Shown: positions 1 to 7,786, counted from the stretch's first letter. The stretch: 39,501 nt of DNA from Minisyncoccota bacterium (GCA_028713005.1 JAQTPC010000009.1:1-39501); one strand, 5' to 3'. Program-made: numbers and translations. Notes: generated from the letters alone by a model not told the origin.

Positions 1-1736
1 CCCTGACCAACAATCTTTTTCTTGAGATCTTCTTCCATGCGCACAAGCTTGATAGCTTCTGACTCAAGCATGCGAGACACGGGGATACCAGTCCAACGCG
101 ATACAACGGCAGCGATGTCTTCTGCAGTGATTTCTTCTTTGAGGATACGACGTGATGATTGGAGCTTTTTCAGACGCTTACTCTTTTGTTCCAACTCCTT
201 TTCGAGAGCAGGCAACTTTCCATAACGAATCTCAGCCGCTTTGACGAGGTCGGCACGAGCTTCTACCATCTCAGCTTCCATACGGAGTGACTCAAGCTCT
301 TTTTTAATCCGCTTGATATCAGTGATAGTATCTTTTTCATTTTTCCACTTGAGCTCAAGCTCGGAAGTACCCTCCTTAAGGTTGGCGATTTCTTCTTCTA
401 TCTTTTCTTTGCGAGTTTTTGCTTCTTTATTTGTCTCCTTCTTCAATGCCTCACGCTCTATCTCAAGACGCATGATCTTGCGACGAGTCACCTCGAGCTC
501 TGGAGGCATATTTTCAAGAGAGATACGCAGGCTAGATGCCGCTTCATCGATAAGGTCAACTACTTTGTCTGGCAGGAAACGGTCAGAGATATAGCGGCTC
601 GCAAGCGTCACTGCAGCAACGATAGAATCATCGGTGATATGTACACCATGGAACAGCTCATATTTTTCTTTGAGACCACGGAGGATAGCGACAGCATCTT
701 CAACTGATGGTTCTTGTACGAACACTGGCTGGAAACGTCGTGTGAGTGCAGGATCTTTTTCAATATGTTTTTGATACTCACGGAGTGTGGTTGCACCAAT
801 GGCACGAAGTTCCCCACGTGCAAGTGCAGGCTTGAGCATATTTGAAGCATCCATAGAGCCCTCAGAGGCTCCAGCGCCTACAAGCGTATGTATCTCATCG
901 ATAAAGAGGATGATTTTCCCTTCTGACTTTTCTATTTCTTTCAAAATATTCTTGAGACGCTCTTCGAACTCTCCACGGTACTTGGTACCAGCAATGAGTG
1001 AACCAAGGTCGAGTGAGACAAGCTCCTTGTCCTTGAGTGACTCGGGCACGTCTCCTTGGGCCATACGGAGAGCAAGACCTTCGACAATAGCGGTCTTTCC
1101 GACACCAGCTTCACCGATGAGGATTGGGTTATTCTTTGTGCGTCGTGAGAGGATCTGGATGATGCGCATGATCTCAGCGTCGCGACCGATAACCGGGTCG
1201 AGTTTATTTTCATTTGCCAAACGTGTGAGACTACGTGCGTACTTATAAAGTGTACGGAATTTCTTTGGCTGGTTATCTTGGAGGGTAGGACTTTTCTTGA
1301 GTTGCTCAATAATCTTGGTGACATTGTCACGGTCGATCTTGAAACGTCCGAGAATATCACGTGCAACACATGGTATATCAAAAATAGACAAGAATATGTG
1401 TTCTGTCGAAATGAATTCGTCTTTAAAATTCTCGGCAACTTTTACTGAGTTATCAAGTATCTGAGCAAGATCAGGAGTGAGATAGATTTGATACGAAGGT
1501 GAAAGGACGTTTGAACCTTCTCCCCCTTCTATATTTTCCAATACAACATCCGTGAGTACCTGTGTATCGACTTCCATTTTGTCGAGAATAGAAGCAACCA
1601 TACTCTCTTCTTGAAGAATGAGAGCACACAGAAGATGCACTGGATTGACGTGATTTTGGCCACGTTCAATAGCGAGTTCATGCGCACGGCGCAAGGCTTC
1701 ACGAGCTTTTGTGGTCAATTTGTTGATTGGAGGCAT
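1..1736 (-). CDS. clpB: ATP-dependent chaperone ClpB, 3' end cut off by the window
   Basis: ClpB is a hexameric AAA+ disaggregase that threads aggregated proteins through its pore, usually with DnaK. Reading leftward from the ATG at 1736, about 578 residues are visible. They comprise a Clp N domain (about 1-145), the first AAA domain with Walker A GEAGVGKT near residue 205 and Walker B ILFIDEIH near 275, and a long coiled-coil middle domain (about 400-520). The transition [12 protein letters not shown] follows near 541. The full-length middle domain points to ClpB rather than ClpC or ClpA, whose linker is shorter. The second AAA domain lies beyond position 1. A TATTAT box ends 6 nt before the ATG and there is no Shine-Dalgarno, so the mRNA may be leaderless. 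No CIRCE-type HrcA operator was seen. The family assignment is firm. Confidence 0.95.
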   Translation of the reverse strand, partial: MPPINKLTTKAREALRRAHELAIERGQNHVNPVHLLCALILQEESMVASILDKMEVDTQVLTDVVLENIEGGEGSNVLSPSYQIYLTPDLAQILDNSVKVAENFKDEFISTEHIFLSIFDIPCVARDILGRFKIDRDNVTKIIEQLKKSPTLQDNQPKKFRTLYKYARSLTRLANENKLDPVIGRDAEIMRIIQILSRRTKNNPILIGEAGVGKTAIVEGLALRMAQGDVPESLKDKELVSLDLGSLIAGTKYRGEFEERLKNILKEIEKSEGKIILFIDEIHTLVGAGASEGSMDASNMLKPALARGELRAIGATTLREYQKHIEKDPALTRRFQPVFVQEPSVEDAVAILRGLKEKYELFHGVHITDDSIVAAVTLASRYISDRFLPDKVVDLIDEAASSLRISLENMPPELEVTRRKIMRLEIEREALKKETNKEAKTRKEKIEEEIANLKEGTSELELKWKNEKDTITDIKRIKKELESLRMEAEMVEARADLVKAAEIRYGKLPALEKELEQKSKRLKKLQSSRRILKEEITAEDIAAVVSRWTGIPVSRMLESEAIKLVRMEEDLKKKIVGQ

Positions 1737-1774
1737 ATGAAAATAATAGTACAAAAATGGCTAATTGGCAATGT

Positions 1775-1810
1775 ACCCCGAGGAGAAACCTCGAGGTTTC
1801 TCCTCGGGGT
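1775..1810. repeat. Perfect 36-nt palindrome between the HtrA-like gene and clpB
   Basis: An 18-nt arm beginning ACCCCGAGGAGAAACC is followed directly by its exact reverse complement, so the whole 36 nt is self-complementary. It sits 12 nt downstream of the HtrA-like stop and 39 nt upstream of the clpB ATG. Neither strand has a U-run after it, so it is not a textbook intrinsic terminator. It could end the upstream transcript, protect a 3' end, or be a protein-binding site for clpB. Confidence 0.75.
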
Positions 1811-1822
1811 TGAACATTACAT

Positions 1823-2590
1823 CTATAGTACGCTCGAACCACGTATGAGTGGTGCAATAGGATAAAATGAACTTATACCCTGTCCATCAGCTATTGACGT
1901 TTGAATGCCGATTATATTTCCTTGAATATCAAAAAGTGGACTACCGAGAACACTATTTGACGAAGAAATCGATGTACTTATAGAAGTATCACTTACTTGA
2001 TTTATCAATCCATCCTTCAATAATGCACTTGAAGTACTCGTAAGTGTAAATATTTTTTGGCCGAGTGCGTAAGTGTTACCTGCATTGATAGGTGTAAATG
2101 TTATTGGTAAACCATTGTTTAAATTTGTAATAGGCGTGAAAAATATGACCGAACCCAGATGCTGGTAACTCAGCTGTGTAGGATAGAGTGAATTTTGCAT
2201 CAATGAAATTGTCGTGCCGTCTGCTAGGACAGCTGAGTATGATTGATTTTGATCAATAATATTCTTACTTGTCACTATCAAACCGTTTTTTGTAAGAATA
2301 AGTCCAAGCCCAACTATGGTATTTGTATTTGTTATTTTGATCTTAACTGTGCTCGATGCTACAAGAGCAGTGGCTTTAACTATCTGATCATCAACACTGA
2401 TTGAAATTGTACCCACTGATGCATTCTGTGGTGAAGATTGAATAGTTTTTTCTATAATCTGGTTGACCGTATGAGTAACCGCTGGTGCTTGATCCATGAG
2501 AGAAACTGTCACAATACCTGTTGAAAGTGAGGTGATGAATGAGACCAGGAGGGTCAGAAGTACAATCTGTTGTTTCGTGAGATGTTCCAT
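1823..2590 (-). CDS. Membrane-anchored HtrA/trypsin-like protein lacking the catalytic residues
   Basis: The 255-residue protein has one N-terminal membrane segment (about 8-32) and an extracytoplasmic chymotrypsin-fold domain of the HtrA/DegP type. The fold shows in GLGLILTKNGLIVTSKNII (family pattern GSGFIvs..G.ilTN.HVi) and in the C-terminal SPLFDIQGNIIGIQT (family pattern GGPLvn..G.viGi.t). The residue aligned with catalytic His is Asn110, the residue aligned with catalytic Ser is Leu215, and no clear Asp is seen. No PDZ domain follows. It is therefore probably a non-enzymatic binding or scaffold protein (inference). It lies 79 nt downstream of smc, with a heptad-repeat spacer between them. 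A TAAACT box ends 6 nt before the ATG. The family call rests on pattern, not on a search. Confidence 0.7.
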   Translation of the reverse strand: MEHLTKQQIVLLTLLVSFITSLSTGIVTVSLMDQAPAVTHTVNQIIEKTIQSSPQNASVGTISISVDDQIVKATALVASSTVKIKITNTNTIVGLGLILTKNGLIVTSKNIIDQNQSYSAVLADGTTISLMQNSLYPTQLSYQHLGSVIFFTPITNLNNGLPITFTPINAGNTYALGQKIFTLTSTSSALLKDGLINQVSDTSISTSISSSNSVLGSPLFDIQGNIIGIQTSIADGQGISSFYPIAPLIRGSSVL

Positions 2591-2597
2591 GGCGCAA

Positions 2598-2667
2598 GTT
2601 TACAATGAAAAATGCAAAATGAAAAGTTCTATCGCATGTAACTTTTAACTTTGCATTGTAAACTTTT
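2598..2667. repeat. Heptad-repeat spacer folding into an inverted repeat
   Basis: On the plus strand, 2601-2628 reads as four 7-mers (tacaatg, aaaaatg, caaaatg, aaaagtt) and 2640-2667 as four more (aactttt, aactttg, cattgta, aactttt). The two halves are partly inverted copies of each other: 2598-2607 pairs perfectly with 2654-2663, and aaaagtt at 2622-2628 pairs with aactttt at 2640-2646. The element fills the gap between smc and the HtrA-like gene. Confidence 0.75.
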
Positions 2668-2669
2668 CA

Positions 2670-4919
2670 CTATTTTGCTACCTTCACCGCTTCTTCGAAC
2701 TGTATAGAGAGGAGCTTCGATGCACCGTCGGCGCCCATAGTGACACCGTAGAGGACTCCAGCACGCGACATCGTCTCACGATTGTGGGTAATGAGGATAA
2801 GCTGAGAATGTTTTGAGAGATTCTCGATCATATCGCCATACTTTTTACTATTAGCTTCATCGAGTGCTGCATCTGTTTCATCGAGGATGATAAATGGGGG
2901 TGGATTGACTTGAGAGATAGCGAAGAGTAAAGCAATGGATGTGAGTGCACGCTCGCCACCAGAGAGCATCATGAGGCCTTTGACTTTTTTGCGAGGCAGA
3001 CTGACATTTACTTCGAGACCTTCGGGGCCGTCTTGTGATTCATTTGCGTCATTCGCGTCCATTTGTAGATTGGCATCGATTCCTCCTTCTAGCATATCAC
3101 CCAACTCTTCAGAGTCACCTTTCTTTCGACGCTTTGCTTCTTTGACTACTGTAAGCTCTGCATGACCGCCACCGAACATCAGTGAAAAATAGTTTGTGAA
3201 CTCTTTATTAATCTTCAGTATTCCCTGCTTGAACTCAATATCAATTCGCACATCCAATTCGGCAATGAGTTTATTTAGTTCATCTTTTGCCTTTTCCAAA
3301 TCAACAAGCTCCCGTGCGAGGAAGGCATCACGTTCTTCTGTTTCCTTATATTCTTTCATTATTTCAGCACCGCCGCCAGCACCCATGTCTTCTAGGCGGA
3401 TCTTCAATTTATCAATCTGGTGTTTCTTCTCAGCTTGCTCAGAGCGGTTTGAGGCATTTACAACTGCATCATACTGCGTGGCTTCACGTCCAACAATCAT
3501 CCCCGCTTCACCCAATTCTCTTTTGAACTCCGCTTCAGCAAAATCAATCTTTTGAATGTCTGCAGTCAAAGTACCAACGATATGTCGTACTTCATTTTGA
3601 CGTGCGATAATACGGAATACTTCCTTCTCGGCATCACGGTTCGTATCTTTCTCATGTTCGATCTTTTGCTTGAGAGCATTGTATTCGCTAACAATTTTCT
3701 TTTCAAAATCACCGAGAGTCATGCGCTTATGTTCAAAGTTACTTTTTTCAGCTGAAAGACGCACAATTTCTTTTTCCATTTCAGCGACGAACTGCGAATC
3801 ATTCGCAGAACGATGACCTTTGATAAAATTACGGAACGCATCGATGACTTCTTTCACTGTCTGAAATAATTCAGCTCTACTGATGACTTCCTCAACATCT
3901 TTGAGATACACAGTCTTGAATTCTTCCTGCTTCATTCTACTTTCCTCTTTCTCCTTTGCGCGTTTATTAGCATTTATCTCACCTTCGATACGACCAAGCT
4001 CACGCACCACAGTATCAGTCTCAGTGCGAGTTTCTGCCAGTTTCTTTTCAAGCGAAATTAGTTCATCACTGGTAACATCTTTATTTTTTGATGCAGTCAG
4101 AATTTCACGTGCTTTATTGAGTGCGTGTTCAAGATCAGACAGCTCTTTTTTTGGTCCAGCTATTTCACTATGCAGACGAGTTTTTTCAGTTGTAATATAA
4201 TACTCTTCCTGAGCAAAGTAGATTTTATATATTGAAATAAGCTCACGGCGCATCTCTTCGGCTTTTTCAACCTTTTCAACCTGCTTCTTCAAAAAACGTA
4301 AATGTGGCGCAATCTCTCGGCGAAGAGATTCCACTTGCTTCATATTCTCTTCAGTTCGCTCGAGTTTGCGGATACTTTCTAGTTTTTTCCACTGATATAT
4401 CTTAAGACCGAGCGCATCTTCTATCATTTCGCGACGTTCGCGAATACTCGCAGAGAGGATACGATCAGCCTCGCCCTGGGAGATGATATGGTGACCAGTT
4501 GCTCCTACATGAGCAGTAGCGAGAAGTTCGATAATATCCTTGAGACGTACTCCGGTACCATTCAATAGATATTCATTAGTGTTATCACGATGAACGATAC
4601 GCTCAATGGTCACTTCATCAAAATCAATCGATGCGAACATACGACTCGAATTGTCAAACGTAAGCTTTGCGCTTGCACGGTTGGCTCTACCTGAGTTTGA
4701 AGACCCTTCACCACCACCATTCCAGATCATATCCTCACCACGTTTACCACGAAGCGACTTGATAGATTGCTCGCCCAACACAAAACGAAATGCTTCAGCA
4801 GTGTTGGACTTGCCTGAGCCGTTCGGCCCAACAATACCAGTGATTGATGAAGTAAAATTGAGTGTTGCCTTTTTGGCAAATGATTTGAAGCCAGATAATT
4901 CGAGAGATTTCAGATGCAT
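2670..4919 (-). CDS. smc: Short SMC-type chromosome segregation ATPase without a recognisable hinge
   Basis: SMC proteins are ABC-type ATPases that dimerise through a hinge and organise the chromosome. Visible here are the N-terminal head with Walker A GPNGSGKSN (about 31-39) and the Q-loop region ending IISQGEADRIL. Then come coiled-coil segments (about 175-590) and a C-terminal head with signature LSGGERAL (about 652) and Walker B FIILDETDAALDE. At 749 residues it is far below the usual 1,100-1,200. The coils are short, and where the roughly 150-residue hinge should be there is only a brief break near residues 335-375. No Rad50 zinc hook (CxxC) is present. An acidic, Asn/Asp-rich insertion lies just before the signature motif. 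ScpA and ScpB are not in the window. The head domains make the SMC family certain; a Rad50- or RecN-like role is less likely. Confidence 0.88.
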   Translation of the reverse strand: MHLKSLELSGFKSFAKKATLNFTSSITGIVGPNGSGKSNTAEAFRFVLGEQSIKSLRGKRGEDMIWNGGGEGSSNSGRANRASAKLTFDNSSRMFASIDFDEVTIERIVHRDNTNEYLLNGTGVRLKDIIELLATAHVGATGHHIISQGEADRILSASIRERREMIEDALGLKIYQWKKLESIRKLERTEENMKQVESLRREIAPHLRFLKKQVEKVEKAEEMRRELISIYKIYFAQEEYYITTEKTRLHSEIAGPKKELSDLEHALNKAREILTASKNKDVTSDELISLEKKLAETRTETDTVVRELGRIEGEINANKRAKEKEESRMKQEEFKTVYLKDVEEVISRAELFQTVKEVIDAFRNFIKGHRSANDSQFVAEMEKEIVRLSAEKSNFEHKRMTLGDFEKKIVSEYNALKQKIEHEKDTNRDAEKEVFRIIARQNEVRHIVGTLTADIQKIDFAEAEFKRELGEAGMIVGREATQYDAVVNASNRSEQAEKKHQIDKLKIRLEDMGAGGGAEIMKEYKETEERDAFLARELVDLEKAKDELNKLIAELDVRIDIEFKQGILKINKEFTNYFSLMFGGGHAELTVVKEAKRRKKGDSEELGDMLEGGIDANLQMDANDANESQDGPEGLEVNVSLPRKKVKGLMMLSGGERALTSIALLFAISQVNPPPFIILDETDAALDEANSKKYGDMIENLSKHSQLILITHNRETMSRAGVLYGVTMGADGASKLLSIQFEEAVKVAK

Positions 4920-4961
4920 AGCAGTAAATTATGAGAGTATTTTAACACGTATAACATTCTT

Positions 4962-4995
4962 GCGCAGGCCTACCCTTCAAAGGGTAGGCCTGCGC
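4962..4995. repeat. Perfect inverted repeat, 16-bp stem with 2-nt loop
   Basis: The arm GCGCAGGCCTACCCTT and its exact complement are separated by two bases. It lies just beyond the T-run of the minus-strand terminator at 4998-5032 and 42 nt before the smc start. It has no U-run of its own. It may be a second barrier to read-through into smc or an operator-like site. Confidence 0.7.
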
Positions 4996-4997
4996 AT

Positions 4998-5032
4998 AAA
5001 AAAGCCCCTCCAGACCAGAAGGTGTGGAGGGG
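4998..5032 (-). terminator. Rho-independent terminator after the small zinc-finger-like gene
   Basis: On the minus strand CCCCTCCA pairs with TGGAGGGG (8 bp) around a 12-nt loop, followed by C and six T. It lies 13 nt after the stop of the small gene at 5046-5261. It separates the rpmF-nusB-rnc group from smc. Confidence 0.85.
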
Positions 5033-5045
5033 TGAAGGAACATTG

Positions 5046-5261
5046 TTATGCAGACTGTGTAAAAGCAAAATCAAGTTGTCGTTGCACAAGTGCAGGACAA
5101 ACCAGAAGATGCTCTGGGTATTTAACCACCTGAAACTGAGCCTGACACAACCCACAGGATTGCATGAGACTATCAACATCAACTTGTTTCTGTGGCTGAC
5201 CATCAGAAATAGCTGTGCCGACTAAGTGTTCACTTCCCCAATCAAGATGTAATGCGTGCAT
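5046..5261 (-). CDS. Small putative C2HC zinc-binding protein (71 aa)
   Basis: I do not recognise a family. The C-terminal half contains C-x2-C (SCGLCQAQ), then a His (PEH) and a Cys (LLVCPAL), spaced as in a short C2HC zinc finger or zinc ribbon. The N-terminal half is hydrophilic. Support for a real gene comes from its place 33 nt after the rnc stop, a TACAAT box (minus strand, 5282-5287) shortly before the ATG, and a clean terminator 13 nt after the stop. It may be co-transcribed with rnc or read from its own promoter. A DNA-, RNA- or protein-binding role is inference only. Confidence 0.6.
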   Translation of the reverse strand: MHALHLDWGSEHLVGTAISDGQPQKQVDVDSLMQSCGLCQAQFQVVKYPEHLLVCPALVQRQLDFAFTQSA

Positions 5262-5281
5262 AAAAAAGAAGGTCCGCGACT

Positions 5282-5287
5282 ATTGTA
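5282..5287 (-). promoter_or_regulatory. -10 box (TACAAT) upstream of the small zinc-finger-like gene
   Basis: TACAAT is read on the minus strand, about 20 nt before the ATG at 5261, in the gap after rnc. No good -35 is visible, so an internal promoter is possible but not certain. Confidence 0.4.
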
Positions 5288-5294
5288 ACACAAG

Positions 5295-5993
5295 TTACCA
5301 CTTCTTAATTTCGAGTGCACTCTCAGCTGCCTTCTGTTCAGCTTCTTGTTTTGACTTTCCTTCACCAGTTGCAATCTGCACATCACCAAGAAATACAGCG
5401 AGGGTGAACTTTTTATCATGATCAGGCCCTGTCTCCTTGAGAGTTTTATACGAAGGAGTCACACCAGCTTTTTCTTGAGCCTTTTCTTGGAACATACTCT
5501 TTGCATCAATCCATGTTTTATTTTTTACAATTTCATCAATATCGATAATATTCAAAATATGTTCAGAGATAAAGTTTGCTGATGCATCATACCCACTATC
5601 CATGTAAATAGCACCGATGACTGCTTCGACAGCATTTGCGAGAATGATGGCGCGTGCACGACCTGTGTCTTTGGCTTCACCTTTTGAGAGAAGCATGTAT
5701 TCATTGAGACCAATTTTATCGCCTACTTTTGCCAAACTAACAGTATTCACGATAGCTGAACGAAAAGCAGTGAGCTCACCTTCTGCCTTTTTGGGAAATT
5801 TACGGAAAAGAAAACTTGTCACTACAAGCTCGAGTACGGCATCACCGAGAAATTCAAGGCGCTCATTGTGTTCGAGTCCTGATTCACGATTTTCATTGAT
5901 ATATGAGCGATGTGTACATGCAGTGCGCAAAAGAGCCATGTCATTGAATGTGACATTTATGTGCTCTGCCAAATTATCGAAATTTATCTTCAT
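5295..5993 (-). CDS. rnc: Ribonuclease III
   Basis: RNase III cleaves double-stranded RNA in rRNA and mRNA processing. The 232-residue protein has the catalytic domain with signature NERLEFLGDAVLE (about 43-55), including the metal-binding Glu and Asp, and the second acidic motif in VEAVIGAIYMD. A C-terminal double-stranded RNA-binding domain follows (about 160-232) with the expected GKSKQEAEQKAAESAL helix. The length is normal. It lies 45 nt downstream of nusB-nudix on the same strand, and a block of near-9-nt repeats fills that gap. All hallmark residues are present. Confidence 0.97.
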   Translation of the reverse strand: MKINFDNLAEHINVTFNDMALLRTACTHRSYINENRESGLEHNERLEFLGDAVLELVVTSFLFRKFPKKAEGELTAFRSAIVNTVSLAKVGDKIGLNEYMLLSKGEAKDTGRARAIILANAVEAVIGAIYMDSGYDASANFISEHILNIIDIDEIVKNKTWIDAKSMFQEKAQEKAGVTPSYKTLKETGPDHDKKFTLAVFLGDVQIATGEGKSKQEAEQKAAESALEIKKW

Positions 5994-6037
5994 ATTCGTA
6001 TTATTCGTTGTATTCGTGCGTATATGCGTAGATTCGT
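5994..6037. repeat. Degenerate repeat of ATTCGT with about 9-nt spacing
   Basis: ATTCGT occurs at 5994, 6003, 6012 and 6032, with a related ATGCGT at 6024. Three successive copies are exactly 9 nt apart. It fills the spacer between nusB-nudix and rnc. It resembles the heptad repeats elsewhere in the window but has a different period. Confidence 0.6.
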
Positions 6038-6038
6038 A

Positions 6039-6941
6039 TTACGCTTTTTCTTCACTCACAATAGTCACGGCCTTCGCTACTATTGGCAAGATATCATTAT
6101 AGAAATTGAGCTCAAGGATAGCGTCGAGCTTGAACCACTTTGCATCTGCTAGGCCTGGCTTCTTTGCGAGAGTGATCGTCTTAAAATCTGACTCTGCGAG
6201 ATAGTAGTGTACCTGCTTGCGGATCTTGCCGATCTCAGGATCATTGGCGATATATTCATTTTCACCAAGGTCTGCAATGATCTTTACTTCGAGACCGATC
6301 TCTTCCATGACTTTGTTGATAGTACCCTGCTTTGGATCGACTTCTGGAGGAATCTTACCTTTTGAGAGCGTCCAGTGACCAAACACATCGTATACGAAAG
6401 CCATGTAAACATCAGCACCATCACGAGCATATACCACTGCACCACCCAAGTGTTGGATTGGCATCTGCTCATATGGAACCTCAACTTTCTTTTTCTTTAT
6501 AGGCTGTGCATCTTTGCCTGGTTCACCGAGCTCCTTGTAGACAGCACCGAGAACACCGTTAACGAAACGGCCACTCGTCTCACCACCGAAGGTTTTTGCA
6601 AGTTCAATAGCTTCATTGATAGCTACTTTTGCTGGCACTTCCTCACGATCAGCAAAGAGAAGTTCGTAGAGACCGAGACGGAGAACGTTACGATCTATGG
6701 GCGAAATCTTATCGATCGGCCATTCAGGTGCAGCTTTTGAGATGATATCGTCAAGTTCACCATGTTTTGCAAGGATACCTTTCATAAGCTCATCCATGAA
6801 CGAAACATCAGCTACTCCTGGCGCAAACTCCTTTGCATCACGGGCAATGATAATAGACGATGTGGCGTCCTTTTTACCACAAAAATCCCACTCAAAAAGT
6901 GCCTGGAGGACTACTGAGCGTGATAAATGTCTATTTGCCAT
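6039..6941 (-). CDS. nusB: NusB antitermination factor fused to a Nudix-like domain
   Basis: Residues 1-140 are NusB, an RNA-binding helical protein that joins NusE in rRNA antitermination. Recognisable parts are SRSVVLQALFEWDF at the N-terminus and PIDRNVLRLGLYELLF and GRFVNGVLGAVYKEL in the second half. A lysine-rich linker (about 145-153) leads to a Nudix-fold domain (about 160-300) with TLSKGKIPP and NKVMEEIGLEV. In the Nudix box the usual Arg-Glu pair is Asn-Lys (about 209-210) and the first Glu is displaced, so hydrolase activity is doubtful. Normal NusB is about 140 residues, so this is a real fusion in one uninterrupted frame. It lies between rpmF and rnc. The N-terminal half is certain and the Nudix fold likely. 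Confidence 0.9.
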   Translation of the reverse strand: MANRHLSRSVVLQALFEWDFCGKKDATSSIIIARDAKEFAPGVADVSFMDELMKGILAKHGELDDIISKAAPEWPIDKISPIDRNVLRLGLYELLFADREEVPAKVAINEAIELAKTFGGETSGRFVNGVLGAVYKELGEPGKDAQPIKKKKVEVPYEQMPIQHLGGAVVYARDGADVYMAFVYDVFGHWTLSKGKIPPEVDPKQGTINKVMEEIGLEVKIIADLGENEYIANDPEIGKIRKQVHYYLAESDFKTITLAKKPGLADAKWFKLDAILELNFYNDILPIVAKAVTIVSEEKA

Positions 6942-6973
6942 GAGTTTATTTGAAGAACATTGTTACGATAACC

Positions 6974-7050
6974 TAATTTTAAATTCAAAATTCGAAACTT
7001 CAATCTTCAAACGCTACGCCTGAAATTTGATACTTGGAACTTGGAACTTA
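6974..7050. repeat. Eleven-unit degenerate heptanucleotide repeat between rpmF and nusB
   Basis: The plus strand splits cleanly into 7-mers: taatttt, aaattca, aaattcg, aaacttc, aatcttc, aaacgct, acgcctg, aaatttg, atacttg, gaacttg, gaactta. The consensus is roughly (A/G)AAYTTG. The last unit overlaps the rpmF stop codon. There is no sign of coding in this spacer. Confidence 0.85.
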
Positions 7051-7266
7051 TTTGGCTGCCTTTGCAACCTTTGCTGCTTTCTTTGTAGCAGCAACTGTAA
7101 GATCGAGGACCTTGCGGCCATTGTACCATCCACAATTCATACAGACTGCATGACTCTTGTGAGCAGCTTTACAGTTCTGGCAAACAGAAGTACGCGCTGC
7201 ATCGAGAGCATGATGAGAACGTCTATTGTCGCGATGAGCTCGCGTTGCACGCATTCGGTTTACCAT
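7048..7266 (-). CDS. rpmF: 50S ribosomal protein L32 (bL32)
   Basis: bL32 is a small zinc-ribbon protein of the large ribosomal subunit. The 72-residue product has the basic N-terminus RATRAHRDNRRSHHAL and two zinc-binding pairs, C-x2-C in VCQNCKAAH and C-x2-C in VCMNCGWYNG, as expected. The C-terminal tail is rich in Ala and Lys. It begins the leftward group rpmF, nusB, rnc. An AATACT or TAATAC box ends 6-7 nt before the ATG, as in other genes of the window. Confidence 0.95.
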   Translation of the reverse strand: MVNRMRATRAHRDNRRSHHALDAARTSVCQNCKAAHKSHAVCMNCGWYNGRKVLDLTVAATKKAAKVAKAAK

Positions 7267-7317
7267 GGGGCTAGTATTACATATTGTTTTATTTTGTGCA
7301 AGATTTACTTACTTTAT

Positions 7318-7338
7318 AGGATTATTTGATATAATCCT
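7318..7338 (+). promoter_or_regulatory. -10 box inside a 21-nt inverted repeat before the Nudix gene
   Basis: TATAAT at 7330-7335 ends 6 nt before the ATG at 7342, giving a leaderless layout. AGGATTA (7318-7324) and TAATCCT (7332-7338) form a perfect inverted repeat that overlaps this -10 box, which is a typical operator position. No good -35 box is present. Confidence 0.55.
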
Positions 7339-7341
7339 GAC

Positions 7342-7773
7342 ATGGAAAAACAACATACAAGAGTTGGTATTGGAGTATTTGTATTTAAAGACGGAAAATT
7401 TCTCATGCTCAAACGAAAAGGTTCGCACGGTTCCGGTTCATGGTCTATTCCTGGTGGACATCTCGAATTTAGCGAATCGTTCGAACAAACAGCGATTAGA
7501 GAGGTAAAAGAAGAAACGGGACTTGAGATCAAGAACATTAAGTTCGGCGCAGTTACTAATGATTATTTCACAGAAGAGAACAAGCACTACGTAACTATCT
7601 GGCTTACAACTGAATATGATAGCGGCCAAGAAATCATACTTGAACCTAACAAGTGCAGTGCTATTGGTTGGTTTGATTTTAACACTCTTCCCTTGCCGCT
7701 TTTCTTACCTTGGCAGCAATTGTTGAAATCCGAGTTTATTGAGAATATCAAAAAACTATACGGACGCTCATAA
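7342..7773 (+). CDS. Nudix hydrolase, MutT/NUDT15-like
   Basis: Nudix enzymes hydrolyse nucleoside diphosphates linked to another group, such as oxidised or surplus NTPs. The 143-residue single-domain protein has a complete Nudix box, [18 protein letters not shown] followed by KEETGLEI, with the Arg-Glu and Glu-Glu pairs in place. The N-terminus [19 protein letters not shown] and the later WLTTEYDSG fit the MutT/NUDT15 group. The substrate cannot be read from sequence. It stands alone, divergent from rpmF and convergent with tRNA-Leu. Its promoter carries an operator-like inverted repeat. Confidence 0.9.
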   Translation: MEKQHTRVGIGVFVFKDGKFLMLKRKGSHGSGSWSIPGGHLEFSESFEQTAIREVKEETGLEIKNIKFGAVTNDYFTEENKHYVTIWLTTEYDSGQEIILEPNKCSAIGWFDFNTLPLPLFLPWQQLLKSEFIENIKKLYGRS

Positions 7774-7786
7774 CTACTATTATTTG

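Noticed and set aside
941-1438. Long open frames overlapping clpB on either strand
   Set aside because: The clpB frame has clear domain motifs through the same DNA; these frames are composition artefacts.
1737-1822. CIRCE operator for HrcA in front of clpB
   Set aside because: The palindrome there does not contain TTAGCACTC or GAGTGCTAA.
6974-7050. The heptad block as a CRISPR array or variable tandem repeat
   Set aside because: Units are 7 nt, degenerate and without spacers, so it is neither a CRISPR nor a simple exact tandem repeat.
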